Shown: positions 13,288-26,300, counted from the stretch's first letter. The stretch: 64,000 nt of DNA from Theocolax elegans (GCA_026168455.1 CM047425.1:88973580-89037579), one strand, 5' to 3'. The notes: generated by a model from the sequence alone, not told the origin. A program made the numbers and translations.

Positions 13288-13511
13288 ATGGCCAGAGCGA
13301 AGACTGGTGAGAAAAAAGGACCTCGTATCGACGATGTCGTTACCCGCGAATACACAGTTAACCTGCACAAGAGGTTACATGGCGTAGGATTCAAGAAACG
13401 TGCACCAAGGGCGATCAAAGAGATCAGGAAGTTCGCTGAAAAACAGATGGGAACTCCAGATGTCAGAATTGATACTCGTCTTAACAAGCAATTGTGGTCC
13501 AAGGGTATCAG
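13288..13511 (+). CDS. RpL31: Ribosomal protein L31 (eL31), first coding exon only
   Basis: The ATG at 13288 follows an acceptor (AG at 13281-13282) and opens 74 codons plus two bases before a strong donor, GTAAGC at 13512. The residues are a near-perfect eL31 N-terminal half: [16 protein letters not shown], then the region up to [11 protein letters not shown]. eL31 is a protein of the large cytosolic ribosomal subunit near the exit tunnel. The usual length is about 120-125 residues, so roughly 48 residues (the RVRVR.SRRRN.DED segment and YTLVTYVPV) are missing. I found no exon coding them between 13512 and the end of the window. The next splice-like sequence (acceptor AG at 14822-14823) continues in an unrelated frame. 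Either the assembly is broken here or the gene is rearranged. Confidence 0.93.
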
Positions 13512-14172
13512 GTAAGCTTCCACGTATTCAGAATAAGATATCTATAGACTTGTTTAAAAAATTAATTGAAGTATTAATGCTTGTAAAGTTCTTTTCTCTA
13601 TAATTTTTATTTTTTTCAAAGTTTTAATAATATTGTAGTTTGAAGGTTGTAAACAAATTAATTTTATTCAATAATTCAGTTGATACTAGTAGTTGATATT
13701 TGATAGTCTCATAATATTATTTTTAATATGTAAATATTCCTAAAAACTAGTAATAATTATGAATCAATCTATTAGGTACAAGTTTTTTTTACTTAAATGA
13801 TTAATTGACACTCTTTACTTGCAAAATTTCAGCTTTTTCAATTTACTTAGAGGCACATGTATAATATTAACAATTGAAAAGTAATAAAACTTTATTTACT
13901 ACAATTAAATTAACTAAAGTACAAAGATTTTCTATAACAATAAGTAAGCAATCTCTTGCATGAGTCATGGCAGTAACCTATATGGAACCTAAATTGACAA
14001 AACATACTACAGGTAGTTTTTTATGCACTTGTTGCTGCTTATAGTACTTTAAAATACTTTAAAATTTGTATAAACTTAGGTATATAAATTTTCTAAGTTG
14101 CTTATGTATGGTCAGTGAAATGGCTAATACTTATAAATATTTATAAAAAATTATACATTAGATAACATGGTA
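13512..14172 (+). other. Sequence after the RpL31 donor, no partner exon seen
   Basis: AT-rich sequence, presumably the start of the RpL31 intron. A TTTCAG acceptor-like site near 13826-13831 leads into 'ctttttcaatttac', which does not encode the eL31 C-terminal half. No RNA gene or other coding sequence is recognisable. Confidence 0.5.
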
Positions 14173-14312
14173 CCCTAGTAGAATTTTGAGCATAATTGAA
14201 ACGGTTTTTAAACCAGAAAGTGACGAATTAGCAAAAAATGCTCAAAATATGATCCTAATATGATCAAATTACAAATTTTGTCTAACCTTAAAATGTTCAA
14301 TTTCTACTAGGG
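14173..14312. mobile_element. 140 bp MITE with CCCTAGTAGAA ends (copy 1)
   Basis: The terminal inverted repeats are CCCTAGTAGAATTTTGAGCA at the left and the complement of ATGTTCAATTTCTACTAGGG at the right. TA dinucleotides flank both ends (14171-14172 and 14313-14314), consistent with a TA target-site duplication as in Tc1/mariner-like MITEs. It has no coding capacity. A second copy in opposite orientation is at 50822-50960. Confidence 0.75.
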
Positions 14313-14822
14313 TAATATTGATAAAAATTAAAATTATTACAAATATTAAAGTATGAAAAGAAATAAAAGTATTTATGTGACTTTCTGTACTATTTTTGAA
14401 TGTAGAATACTTCTAGCACCATATTTGTATACTAGGCTCGTGGTTCTAATTAATATTTTCGGTTCTCTTAAGAAGAAATACAAATAGATCATGTGTTTAT
14501 ACAACTTTTGCAATAAAATTATATTAAGTATTTGATCTATTAATATATAGGTATATATTTTTACTTACTTATATCAATAAAAAAAATAATTTTCATAAAA
14601 CAAATTATAATATAGTACCTATTTTGTAGTTTATACGTGTATTTGGCAGTAGGTGTAAAGAATACAGAATTATTTTAAAGTTTAATTATAATGAAAGGAG
14701 AATTAAAAAAAAATTTCAATTAAAAAAATGTTTCGTATCATACTTTCAAAGTTGAATATTTCAATAAATTGCCCAATGTACCACAATATACATACTAATG
14801 AATAATATTTGTATTATTATAC
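14313..14822. other. AT-rich intergenic sequence, nothing recognised
   Basis: Low-complexity AT-rich DNA between the MITE and the GC-rich block beginning near 14823. No coding or structural signal was found. Confidence 0.6.
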
Positions 14823-15440
14823 AGATTGCCAAAAATCCTTGGAATTTGGTATAGAACACGTGCTCGCGATCTAGGAAGCTTATCCAGTGGGAATTTGCCA
14901 ATCTCGGAGGCACACCTCGGGGTAATTCGAACAATTGCCTCCCGTCTCTCGTCCCGTCTCGCATCTCCCCTCTCCCCGGGCTCTCTCCACCACCCCTTGA
15001 GCGAACTTGTCCGTTTCTTTCTCGACTACCCCCCGTAGCTAAACTGATTATGTCGCAGCGTTGGCGCGATCCTAATGAAATTACAAACTCACAATCACCT
15101 AATGTTATGTGGATCTTTCCAGCCGAAAGGGAGGACGCTTAACGCGCTCTTCGTTTATTAGGATTTATACGAGTGCAAAATCGAGATGCAACATGCGCGC
15201 GGCTGGAAGAATTTCAGTTTAATTTCACCAAGTTTCATACGATTTTCTTGTTCGCTTATAAGAAAGGGGTTTCCTTATATTTCCCGGTCCTTCGGGTTTC
15301 CTACAACACCCACCCTAATTCATACACGCACACACACACACACACACACACACGAACGAACACCTCTCGGTATTCTCGCTTTTTATTACGGCGCATTCGT
15401 TAGCGTACTGGCACGAATACATATATAATTAACGTAATTG
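14823..15440. promoter_or_regulatory. GC-rich island with CA microsatellite
   Basis: Base composition changes abruptly from AT-rich to CpG-containing sequence with pyrimidine-rich stretches. A (CA)n run lies at about 15329-15352. Reading frames through it (e.g. 14826-15038) start behind an acceptor-like site but resemble no protein family. The island resembles conserved noncoding elements around developmental genes. Treating it as regulatory DNA of the downstream Phox2 locus is inference. Confidence 0.3.
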
Positions 15441-16139
15441 CAATTTTGAAATTGCATCGGTCCTGCAGCATTATACTTTTCCTCGTGTACGTGTATATAT
15501 TCAACCCTGTGTGTTAATTGGAATTTAATATCTAATTGACCCCCATGCATTAGCTTGCGTTTAAAATAATTACTGTTTTGCTATATAGATGTGGTCATGC
15601 TAACTGTTTTGTTCAATTGTATCTACACGTACAGCTCTGTGTGTACATTTGCTTTTAAACGTATTCATCCACTTTTCCTTTTAATCCAGACTTAATTATG
15701 GGGTTTCGTTAAAAATTCCATTATTCATATATAATATATTATATTTTGCATTTATATTTATGCATTTAAATTAAAATTGGAAAAATAAAATAATATAGTG
15801 TATTTATAATGAAAATATAATAATAACGAAACAACAATATTTAAACACTTTATGGATTATCATGTATACTTTTTGTGTGTAATAAATAATTACCTATATA
15901 TAAGAGTTTGTCACTACCATAACATTGTACCTTATTATCAATAATAAGGTGTTGCATATAGTATGGGAAACGGTTTAAAATAATCATTGTAGAAAACATT
16001 TTAAAATTTATAGGTATATAATTAAAATACTTATAGAATAATTAACTGCAACTCTACATTCAACCAGATGTACTATGTAGGTATCATATACATAATGTTG
16101 CGTTTATAGAAGAATAGAATATAACGATCAAATAAAATG
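15441..16139. other. AT-rich intergenic DNA
   Basis: Nothing coding is visible. A small palindrome, ACCTTATTAT followed by CA and ATAATAAGGT, lies near 15928-15949 and is too short to interpret. Confidence 0.5.
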
Positions 16140-16930
16140 GTCTACTACGAAATGTGCAGAAGCATTAAATCGTGGGAAAAATCTGAAGAGCGTGTATGTA
16201 CCAGCATAAGCTTCGCTATCGCTAATCATTAATGATTTGTAGCTCGCACATATCAAAAGCGCATCTTCTTCAGCTAGGGTGAAACATTGCCTATATATAT
16301 ATATATATATTTAATATCCCGTGACACTTTGTACGCGTACGGAAAAAAGTATTCGTTGATATAACAATACGTATATATACATATATACATGTATATATAT
16401 AGCTATAAATTCAGAAAAAATGTATACGTAGACAGGTTGCTCGTACAGTACTCTATACAAACAAAAGTTAAGCAGGAGTTTGCGCGGGCGCATTAAATCG
16501 CTATATTCCTCGAGGGCCATACGACCAATATTTAATCAGCTCTCTCGGTGAATCAAGGACATATGTAGCGGACCACCGCTTGGGGAGACTGGGGCTGATT
16601 CTCTTTATTTTTTTCCTTTTGTGTAGTCGCGTGTACGCATATGTATATACATCCACGCACATGTATATATACGCACCCACACGCACGCGCACCTATCATA
16701 CACGTACGTACATATATGTATATATACGTGCATGCATACGTGCAGCAGATCAAGGGCTGTTTTGACGCCTTTCTACGGTTCGACGCGAGTTTGTTTGACT
16801 TTCCGGTTGTTTTCAGACTGTACGGGCTTTGTGATTCCGTAGGTGTCGCCGCGACAATTTTAGGGGTTGATTTTACTTCCCTCCCTTCATTACGTTTCTC
16901 AAGTTTTCAAGTTTCTATGAAATTTATGGT
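16140..16930. promoter_or_regulatory. GC-rich intergenic block with homeodomain-type palindrome
   Basis: Contains AATCATTAATGATT at 16224-16237, a perfect 14 bp palindrome with opposed ATTA/TAAT cores. The 16280-16410 stretch is a TATA-rich microsatellite. The 16630-16745 stretch has alternating purine-pyrimidine repeats with many ACGT and CACGCA units. Tyr/Ile/Thr-rich reading frames across it are repeat artefacts. Possible distal regulatory DNA of Phox2; unproven. Confidence 0.28.
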
Positions 16931-17129
16931 TTTGTAAATACAAGTTTCGTAATATTATTCCATGATATTCTTTACGTTATTAATTCAAATCATTTAATTT
17001 AAGAATTTAGTATAGGTTCAACCGAACAAAATGAACAAATGATAAAGGAAAATCTATATAAATATTATAGGTATATATTTAGACGGAAATAAGTAATCGT
17101 CGTAATAAATACCTGTAATAAAAATAAGA

Positions 17130-17541
17130 TGAATCCTGTACTTATATGTAAGGGAAAGCAAGTGAGAGAATTGGAAATTCGAACAATTCCCAAGTTCAAT
17201 CGAGGGAATGGTTGATCAGTTATACTCGGTGCGAGAGAAAGGCTGCGCGTAACGTATCCACGTATCGGGCACGTGCTAGTGAGATCGGCTCTCGACGAGG
17301 GTGAAGGCGCAGTACTTCGTCCAACACACCGACGAAGATTCCCTCGAGAGTACTGGAGCTCACGCGGGACTCGTGAGAACAAGTGCTGTGCAAGTGTCGC
17401 AGGACGTATGCTGGAATGGAAAATTTCATCGGTGCAGTCATAATATCGTGCGTCTCGTCTTTCGTGTAACTATATGGTATACATATACGAATAATGCGCA
17501 AAATTCTCGGGTATTTTTTTTCGAATATCAACCGAGTTAAA
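17130..17541. promoter_or_regulatory. CpG-containing intergenic island
   Basis: Moderate-GC sequence with several CpG motifs and no recognised protein similarity in any frame. Candidate conserved noncoding element. Confidence 0.22.
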
Positions 17542-17903
17542 GGGATGTCGGACTCAAAAAATGGTCATTCTTTACTTTTTTTTTAAACAAATGAATATAA
17601 TTTTTTTAAAAATTCTGGAAGCCTTTATAGCATGTGCTAAAAAATATAACCAAATTTTTCAGATTTTTAAATCCATAATTTGATAACGATGTTCGGGTTG
17701 AAAGTTTATTCCTTTTTTGACTAATAAAAAATTGTTTATTCAATTATTAAAAAAGTGATTTTTTCTTTAAAAAATCGAAACGTCAAACCCTTCCTTATGT
17801 TTTCAGCTATTCGTATGAATTTGTTCTGATTTTTAATAAAATACTTTAGATGTAATTTTTAGGATGAAACGTGCAAATTCCTGTAATTTGGATACGACAT
17901 CCC
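17542..17903. mobile_element. Possible small MITE with GGGATGTCG ends
   Basis: GGGATGTCGGACTC at 17542-17555 is matched in inverted orientation by GGATACGACATCCC at 17890-17903 (9 terminal bases exact, then partial). The interior is AT-rich and noncoding. No clear target-site duplication is visible, so the call is tentative. Confidence 0.3.
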
Positions 17904-18640
17904 GTTGTTGAAACGAAAATTCAAATATAATGTGCTGCCGCTCGTCAAATTTCATTCAATAATTATCGTAAAAATAATACTTATTTAAACGTGATCTCGT
18001 TTTTTTGTATTCTATTGATTATCTGTATGTATGTAAAGTTAAAACATATTTTAAGTTACCCTTCATTATTTAGAGATCATATTTTTACGTTAATAATAAT
18101 TAAATTTATACACACACATGCATATGCATACATTTGGTTATACATATTCAATGTATACTCGTGCAATTAAGATATGTTTACCATATATTCCAGCATATAA
18201 TAAAAATTATAGTGTTATATGTAAATTTAAATAGAAAGATATAAAACTCTCAAATGTGTAAAAATGTGATCTCCTTTCGACGGAAGTTTCAGCATTAAAG
18301 CGATTATAATTTACAATGTATTACCATTACCATATAGATAAATAATTTAAATATACTTAATCAAAAATAAAATATAAATAACAATTATTTAATTATTCAC
18401 TGGAAAAAATATTAATGTAGATAAATAAAATTAAGAAATGCAATTCAAACTGGATAGTTATTATATTTTGCCTATACTGTTCCGGAAAGTGAGCTCGCAA
18501 AAAATGTTTAATATTTCACTAATAGCAAGATACAATATTGCACCCAATATTAATTATCTTAAAAATCTTATTATTAAATTTGAATGTTTTATATTTAATG
18601 TGATACTTGGCACGTTTTGTGTAGATCGTCAACACTCTCA
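17904..18640. other. AT-rich intergenic DNA
   Basis: No gene, RNA or mobile-element signal recognised. A 71-codon plus frame at 18438-18653 has no similarity I can name. Confidence 0.5.
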
Positions 18641-18812
18641 TCTTACCGTTTGATCTCTACTCAATTTCTAAAGCGAACATAATGAGTCCCTGATTCTAAT
18701 CACCGCTCTGCACATCGCGAGTATAACGCGACCTGCCAGAAAACGAAAATCGATCGTAAAATCCCAGCGAAGCACGTGAGCTGCTACTTCCTTCCTTTAT
18801 CCCTACTCTTTG

Positions 18813-18813
18813 G

Positions 18814-18844
<31 letters not shown>

Positions 18845-18863
18845 TTCTCTGTCTCTGTCTCCC
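18813..18863 (+). repeat. CT microsatellite
   Basis: (TC)n run decaying into TCTTTCTC and GTCTCT units, inside a slightly GC-richer block (18640-18930). Confidence 0.9.
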
Positions 18864-19399
18864 TATAGTAATCTCATATGCAACCCTCCCGTTCGACCTT
18901 CCTTCCTTCCTTTCTCCCTGTAGGAATTGTAGGGGAAGTGTCGGTTAGTGATATTGAGGTTTTAGAAAGCAAAATTAATTCAAAATCATTTGATTGCAAG
19001 TATTCACGGAGTCTATAGGGAAATTGATTGTTGCCTACTCTCTTTAAATCATCGTAAATATTTTCAAAATATTATTAAATACAGATTTTTACAAGATCGA
19101 ATTACTTATTGTTTATCGAAAAATTTATAATTATAATTATTAATCGATAATAGTATAGGGACGAGATTATCAACATGTAAAATAGTCATTCGGTATTACT
19201 ATATAAGAAAAAATAAAATTTTTTATTATAATCTTTATATGTATAATATATGATTTGAAATACATATAGTATATTTCCCCTCACCAGCTAGGAGATTGAG
19301 TATCATTATTCCAACGAATGGACAAATTCTTTACACAACGTTCATAATTTTTAAAACGAAATTTTATAAAATACTCAAGACTGGTCGAAACTAACCGTT

Positions 19400-20498
19400 T
19401 ATATCTATCGAAAAAATCGAGGGAAGGGCATGTTCGGTGGTCGCGATGATAGATGAGCTGCATGGATATAAGAAGAAGTGATGCACGCAGGTATGCAACG
19501 TCGAATAGAAGATCAAGCGAATCTTGATGCGCATCGAGAAGAAAGGGATGAGAGTATAAACATCTGAAAAAGATAGAATTAAAAGAAGCATGGAGCAACC
19601 ATTATAAGAGAGGGGGTAGAGATACGAATCGAGGAAAGGTAAAGAAGGGGTAGTAGAGCAGAGCGGGCGAAAGCGAGAGAGGGCGAGAGAGGGCGAGAGA
19701 GGGATGGTGAGAGGGATGGAGGGTGGGATGGAGGGAGAGGGAGAGGGAGATAGAAGTAGCGCGGAATAAGAGAAAAGAAAGTAGATTGCGATTGCGCAAA
19801 AGGTTCGCTCCCGCCACGAAGGGGTGGAGTCTTTGGAGTAGGGTAGGGGAGACGGGAAGAATGAAAGCCCGGCCAATCGTGTTAACCCGGCCACACCCTC
19901 GAAAAAGCGATCCAGCCCTAGGTAACGTCTCTCAAGCCCGGGCCCTCGGTCGAGTTATTGAATTAGGCTTATCATTTGATTTTGAGGAGACGCGCCAGTC
20001 GGTCGTCTCGGCCGCTCTTAAACGGGCGCGCTCTCCTCTCGCACCGAAAAAACCCGGGTATATACACGAATAATCGGGTATAATTTGATAGCCCCCGGCA
20101 CGGTGATCCGATTATACGGAGAGAGACCGAAGCGCGCGCAAAGAGCGCCCTAGAGGCGGGCTCCCGGGCCAAAGGTGCGTAAGCTCTCGACGCAAGCGGC
20201 CGCCGTCGCCAAAGAGGTTCGATACCCGCGGCCGTCGCCGCTGCCGCCGCCGACGACGAGGACGTCTTTGTCCGTCGGCCGGCGGACGCGAGACCCGCGA
20301 CCCGCGACCCGCGATCCGCGTTTTCTCATTAACCTCTTTCTAATTCGAGGACACCTAGACCTTACGCTACCTTACCTTACGTCACGTTACATTCCGGTAC
20401 ATTGTATTCTTGGTGCGATATTATACGTGACGCCGGGTTGCACGCAGGTTAACATCATGCGACGTTCACACTGATCATTCGAACTCGACCATTTCGAG
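19400..20498 (+). promoter_or_regulatory. CpG-rich promoter region of Phox2 with probable 5'UTR exon
   Basis: The most GC- and CpG-dense stretch of the window (20100-20330 is strongly CpG-rich). Purine-rich repeats (GAGAGGG units, 19675-19750) lie upstream. The block ends with TTTCGAG|GTAAGC, a strong donor with GT at 20499-20500. The Phox2 ATG exon begins behind an acceptor at 22968-22969, so a noncoding exon is required and this donor fits it. The transcription start is not defined by the sequence; somewhere between 20100 and 20450 is plausible. Reading frames inside are Arg/Pro-rich composition artefacts. Confidence 0.45.
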
Positions 20499-22969
20499 GT
20501 AAGCACTTTATATCCTTTTTACTTATCTCGGGAGTGCTAGCTTACTTTTATATTTTTTACATCTATTTTACTTGCTCTTTTTTTCAAAGACCAACTGGTT
20601 TTCACTATCTTAATCCAATTTTGTTCAAACAGTAATTTGAAAACAATAACTTAGTTATGCTTCCTGATTTTTATCTTATTATATTTATTACTTTATTTTA
20701 TTTTATAGTTATTAAGATTAGTAAATTGCATAACATATTTTAATGATTCCCTTGTTATTAGAGGTATTTTTTGTCAATTGCTCAAGTCGGTTTGTTAATA
20801 AACATATACGGATGAAAAACTATTATTAAAAATATTTCGTATTTTGAATTGAATATTATACATGGTATTTAATATAAACCAAAATTTTTTGTTATTTTTA
20901 TGTTTTAAAAGCACCCAATCGAGGCGAGAAAGTGTTGAAAAACGCTACAAATATTGTTTTAATAACTATAATAATTTATTCATAGAACCGTAGTATACCA
21001 TCTATTTTCTTTTTACGTGTTTACCTCACACTGTGAAAAAAAATTACTTGCATTAAGTTTACATGTCTTAACTATTGATACACCATGTTACGTTTCTATA
21101 AGAGCAACAATTTTTAATATAGAAAAATTACATAGTGCCTAATAGTTTGTTTTTAACCATATGATTTCTATATTTGCTTTTGTGTAAACAAAACCATAGT
21201 ATTGTAACCACATCTAAATAAACTTCATTGCTTCACTTTTGTTTATTTAAACAATAATTTATTAATATTAACTTGTTGCCTTTATTGCATCAAGTTTCTT
21301 TTTATTCATTTTATCTAGAATACTATGTAGATAATTTTGCAGTACCATAAAAATAAAGTTAAATATGTAGTATAAAAGAAATTAAATATGTCTATGTGAA
21401 CGTTGAAACTAAAAGATGGATATTTAATATAATTATTATTACTCATTAATTTTCTTTATTATTATTATTATTATTAATATTTATAAGATTAATAACTTAA
21501 ACGATTAAATTAAATAGCGCAATTCGACGTAAGAACATTCGAAATGTCAAACTAGCTTTCGTTTTCCTTAGAATGTCAGTTTTATTGAAGCTTTAAGAAA
21601 AAATGTGTCTTTCTAATAAGTAGCAAAGTAGCATTGTATAGAAATTTTTATATTTTTTATAGTATAGTAAATTATGTTTAAATTGTTTTTGTACTATATT
21701 CGTATATGAGTAGTGTGATATTTACAAAAGTGTCATATCAGTTATTAAACATTTACACAAATGCACAATACAAATTAACTGCCACTATATAAATGCAATG
21801 TTAGTTTACTCTTTTATCTAGGATAAAATATAGAACTAAAGTTTTATGTACGAGTATATGATAAACACGATCTGAGATTGCATGACAATTGTTGTCAAAA
21901 AGGAAATAGCTCATAAATATAGTACGCAATTGAGAATTTATTAGTATTGATTTGGTAATAAACAAAAGCGTTTACATTGTAATGGTAATGAACGTTGTAA
22001 TTAATAATGAAATACATTTAAATTACTTTATTAATTACTTATTAATTTTATTTTACTTGGTAATGTATAATTTTTAGCTGTTATATATTAAAAATAAGTG
22101 TCTTAAGTATTCAAATTAATCATAATTTTACTTAAAAAGTTTATAAAAAAAAAAACAAAGATTTGGAATGCTATTCCCTGTTTAATTAAATAAATTAAAA
22201 ATTTGAAACGTGGTGCAATCCTGTGTATTTACTATTATTGTTTTATTTTAATAACATATATGTATAAATTATATGTATTTAAAAAGAATCATATAGTGCC
22301 ACTTTTTGTATAATTGTATATTGTCATTACTTATTTTTTAATTAATTAGTAGATTTATATTTTGTTACCTAATCTACCACTGAGACATTTATTATTCTAT
22401 GAGTTCAAATTTATACTCCATGTTCGATTTAATTTTAATAAAAAAGTAAACGTTAAAACTTACACTTATACTCTATTATTTATAAGCATATGAGCAAAAT
22501 GTGATAAAAAATGAAAGTCTACATGTTTCTATATAACAATATACTGTTTTATGCAGAATTCTTATTATTATTTAAACTGCTAGAAGTTAAATGAAATAGT
22601 ATATATATATATTTCCATAAACGTAAAAATAACAGAGATTTATATTAGATATATAAATTAGATTTATGATTCGTTATCTTTCATAATAAGTAAATAAAAG
22701 TCGAAACAATGGTAACATGATTATTTATTTTAATATTGTAAATTATGCAATGCTGATATAAAATTACATTACGGATACATAAACACTCGAAATTGCTGTA
22801 GAACTAACATGATTAACGAAAGGATTTCACATTATATATGAACAGCGTAACTCCTAATCATACAATGTATCCCTTGTATAGATTATTTTTTTTACCTACA
22901 CAGTTTGAAGAAATATAAATATTATTTTCATTATTACTTTGTATTGACTAATTCTAATGTGGTCTGCAG
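20499..22969 (+). other. Probable Phox2 intron 1 (5'UTR intron)
   Basis: AT-rich 2.5 kb between the donor GTAAGC at 20499 and the acceptor CTGCAG at 22964-22969. No coding or element signal was found. Confidence 0.45.
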
Positions 22970-23014
22970 AGTAGGAGGAGGAAGCAACCGATATAAGGAG
23001 GTTCTAGTCGAAGG

Positions 23015-23390
23015 ATGGACTATTCATACTTCAACCAGGCGGCGGCGGCGGCGGCCGCGGGTCTCGAGGCCTCTAGCTGCGCCCTCGCGGCAAGCGAAAT
23101 GCCATGCGGCGGGTACGGTGACCTCGGCTCCTGCTCCCAAATGTCTCAAGCCGCGTATCGGTACACCGCGGCGAGGGCAGCAGCGAGCTATCCAGGGGCA
23201 GCGGGGACGGGAGCGGGGGCTACCGGGGCCGGTGGTGCTCCGGGACTCGGTGGCCAGCACGCCGCGCATCCACACGCACACGCGCATCACGCGTCACACG
23301 CGGCCGCGTGTTCGGTTATGGCGGCAAGGGGTCAGGATGTCGTGCATCGGCATGCTGCCTCTATCTTCCCCGCAGCCATCAATTTACAAG
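23015..23390 (+). CDS. Phox2: Phox2 coding exon 1 (N-terminal domain)
   Basis: The exon begins at 22970 after CTGCAG; the ATG at 23015 is the first in the exon. It encodes 125 residues plus one base. It starts with MDYSYFNQ, a seven-Ala run (residues 9-15), a Cys/Ser-containing stretch with [11 protein letters not shown], and a Gly/Ala/His-rich segment with alternating HAHAHH. It ends with FPAAINLQ before GTGAGT at 23391. GC content is far above the flanking introns. Longer frames that run past 23390 or in other phases are shadows. Confidence 0.93.
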
Positions 23391-26300
23391 GTGAGTCGGT
23401 AAGCTTAATTGTCATTCTTTTTCCCTCGCACGATTTTAAACAATTATGGATACTGGGTTATCAGAGAGAAATTTTCGATTTTCATAGTTATATACCTTAT
23501 TTTAATTGTTTCAAGATACCGAAGACATTAACATTACCATTATTTCGAATCTATACATTATAAATATAGCTTCTTTAAACTATTTTCAATTTGCTTAATT
23601 CGTGTGATTTCACAAAATTATAGGCAGTGTACAATTATTATAAAAACAATTATATCGTTAATAACAAATTTTCATTCTTTTTTTGTCAATATATCAAAAT
23701 TTTATAAATATTTCTATCCTGTTAATAAGTTTAATCAAAGTCAGTTAATTAGTAAATAGTCGATTGTTGAGGGTCAATAATAAACAAATCCAATTTATTT
23801 ATTTAAGTGCACAACGTTTCGTCTGCTAGATTTATAGACCTCTACAGGTGCTGCATTTATTGGACAAAATTACAAATATATATATATATCTGCAAATTTT
23901 ACAATACTTGTGAATTAAAAATCAAATTTTACCTTATAATATTGAATATAATGTTACATCCCAAGTGAGCTTCGTCGAATAACATTTGATACGAAATCAA
24001 CGAGTATTTATACAAAAACAAAATAGGTGTGTGTTTACAAACAATACGTCATAGTTTGTGTACATTAGTCTCTTTAAACTATATTCATAACATTTCTATA
24101 TTGACGGTTTATATGTTGAGTATCTTCCATTCTGTCAATCGTCGAATTATGATGATTGATATGTAAAATTTCCGAAATGAGTCTTTTTTATAACAAGATT
24201 CTTTATCTATTATTTTTTAATTTTCCCAGTTAAAATTGTAATTTTCAACGGCTTCTGGATTTTTATTGTTCTGATGTTCTTTTATTCGATTTTTTAGGCA
24301 ACATTTTTGTTTCTCCAATATAAATAGCCGGGTATTTAAAACAAGATAACTTGTAAACTACCCCTGTCTCCTCCCATTTTGATGTTTTGTCTTTGCCTAA
24401 TTTTATAATAGTATCAAGTTTGTGATTAATTAATGGAATAGTGTTGATATTATATTTCCTTAACATTCGGGAACATTTATTATTGAAAAACTTTTTATTA
24501 TAAGGTAGTGATATGGTACATATAATGGGATCTTTTTATATATTTTAACATTGTTTTTAATTTTAATATTATAATATATAATAAATAAATTGGATTTATT
24601 TATTATTGACCCTCAACAATCGACTATTTACTAATTCAACAATGGAGGGTGAAAATTATAAATCAAAATCAGTTAAGTAGGATATAATTTGAGTAGATTT
24701 TTAAAAGTATAAATAAATTATATATTTTTTTTAATCAATATAGCATTGAGAATTAAATATTTTAATTATCTTAAAAATTTTAATTACGTCTAACAATATT
24801 GGATAATGCGAGAAAAAAGAAAAAGTAAGCTTAATAATTTTAAAGCAACTATAATAATTTTTATTGATTTACGAATTATCATTTGCAACGATTTCACATT
24901 TTTCCGCAAATTATGTAGAAAAATAATAAATTATTTATTACTAAAAATATATACTAAACTCAAATAAGAAAAAAAAGATATAATATATTACGATATGTAG
25001 CCAACTTGTAAAATCTGTGAATAAAGATAATAATTATTTGTTTTAAAATTGTACATCTAATTCTTGAAATAAACTGAATAAATAAGAATGTCCATACTTC
25101 TAGATTCTATAACATTAAAAAAATCAAATAAAATTGATAGTTTGGTTATGTCAATATTTTTCAATTTGCACAGTATTTATTGGTAAATGTAATTAATAAA
25201 AAAAGTTATGAAAATAAGAAATCAGGGGTCTATAGTTAGCTGTATAAATGGCTCTCGCGCTTATACTTGCGTCAAGGCGCTACCGTTACTACCGTTAATT
25301 TAATACTATTTTTAATAGACACAGATTTTGTATATATACTTATTAAATTATCGAAGCTTAGCTAGACACTTTTCATTTCAAGAAATGTTTGCAGTACAAT
25401 GCGACAAAAACCGTTTTATTGATTAATAAAAATTAGGCATTTTAAACTACTATAGTTTTTATTTTCGACGATATATTAATCCTATATATTATCTAACCAT
25501 TTAATGTTTTTGATGTTTACTAAAGATATTTCCCTAATAAATATTTGGGTTATTAATTGTTATTTCATATTTCAATGGTAATCTACAATAATATAACATT
25601 TCACCTCATTGTATGTATCCAGACTCTCTTAAATTTACATCTGTCGTTCGACCTCGTGATCGACATATTTCTCTCGTTAGGTTATAAACAGTTTATAGAC
25701 TGATCATACAGTCATGTTTGAATAGTGATATTTATTACAATACTGCTTACTTCAGAAAGCACATTTAAAATTCTTCATTCTCGACGGATATGACGTGTGT
25801 ACCATACAATTTGTTTGAGTCTTTGTTATAAAAAGTACGAAACACGATTTCTTACACGAACGCAAAAAGTGTAGTATAATCTCTATTTTTTTCTAAAAAT
25901 ATACATGTAAAAGTTATAATTATAATTAAAATAAAGGTAAAAAATTAATACATGTATATAGGCTATTTCACGTCAAGGGGTACGATGAAAATTTTAAATC
26001 GCTCCAAAATTTGAGAACAGGCTGGAAATATCTTCCAGAAGATAGAAAAAAAATTTTAGGTGTTAAAAATAATTTGCCTAAGAGTTATTCCACCATGAAA
26101 AATGGAAAGTTTCCAATTTTTTTGAAAAATTGCTATTTTCAAAGCCATTTATCTCAAAATCTATTGATTTTTTTGAAAAAACATTAGAAACAACTTTTGT
26201 TCGAAATAATCTTTAGAACTTATCTGCCTGGGTTACAATTCCTAATTTTAAAATCTCGAAGAAATAGAGCACCCGGAAATATTGAATATCAAAAAAAAGC

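Noticed and set aside
19391..20073. Long frames on both strands in the Phox2 promoter region
   Set aside because: Composition-driven Arg/Pro/Ser-rich frames overlapping on opposite strands; region is better explained as CpG-rich promoter.
20210..20232. B-box-like GGTTCGATACC suggesting a tRNA
   Set aside because: No A box at the right distance and flanking bases cannot form a T stem.
22905..23402. 165-codon plus frame overlapping Phox2 exon 1
   Set aside because: Out-of-frame shadow of the GC-rich exon starting at 23015.
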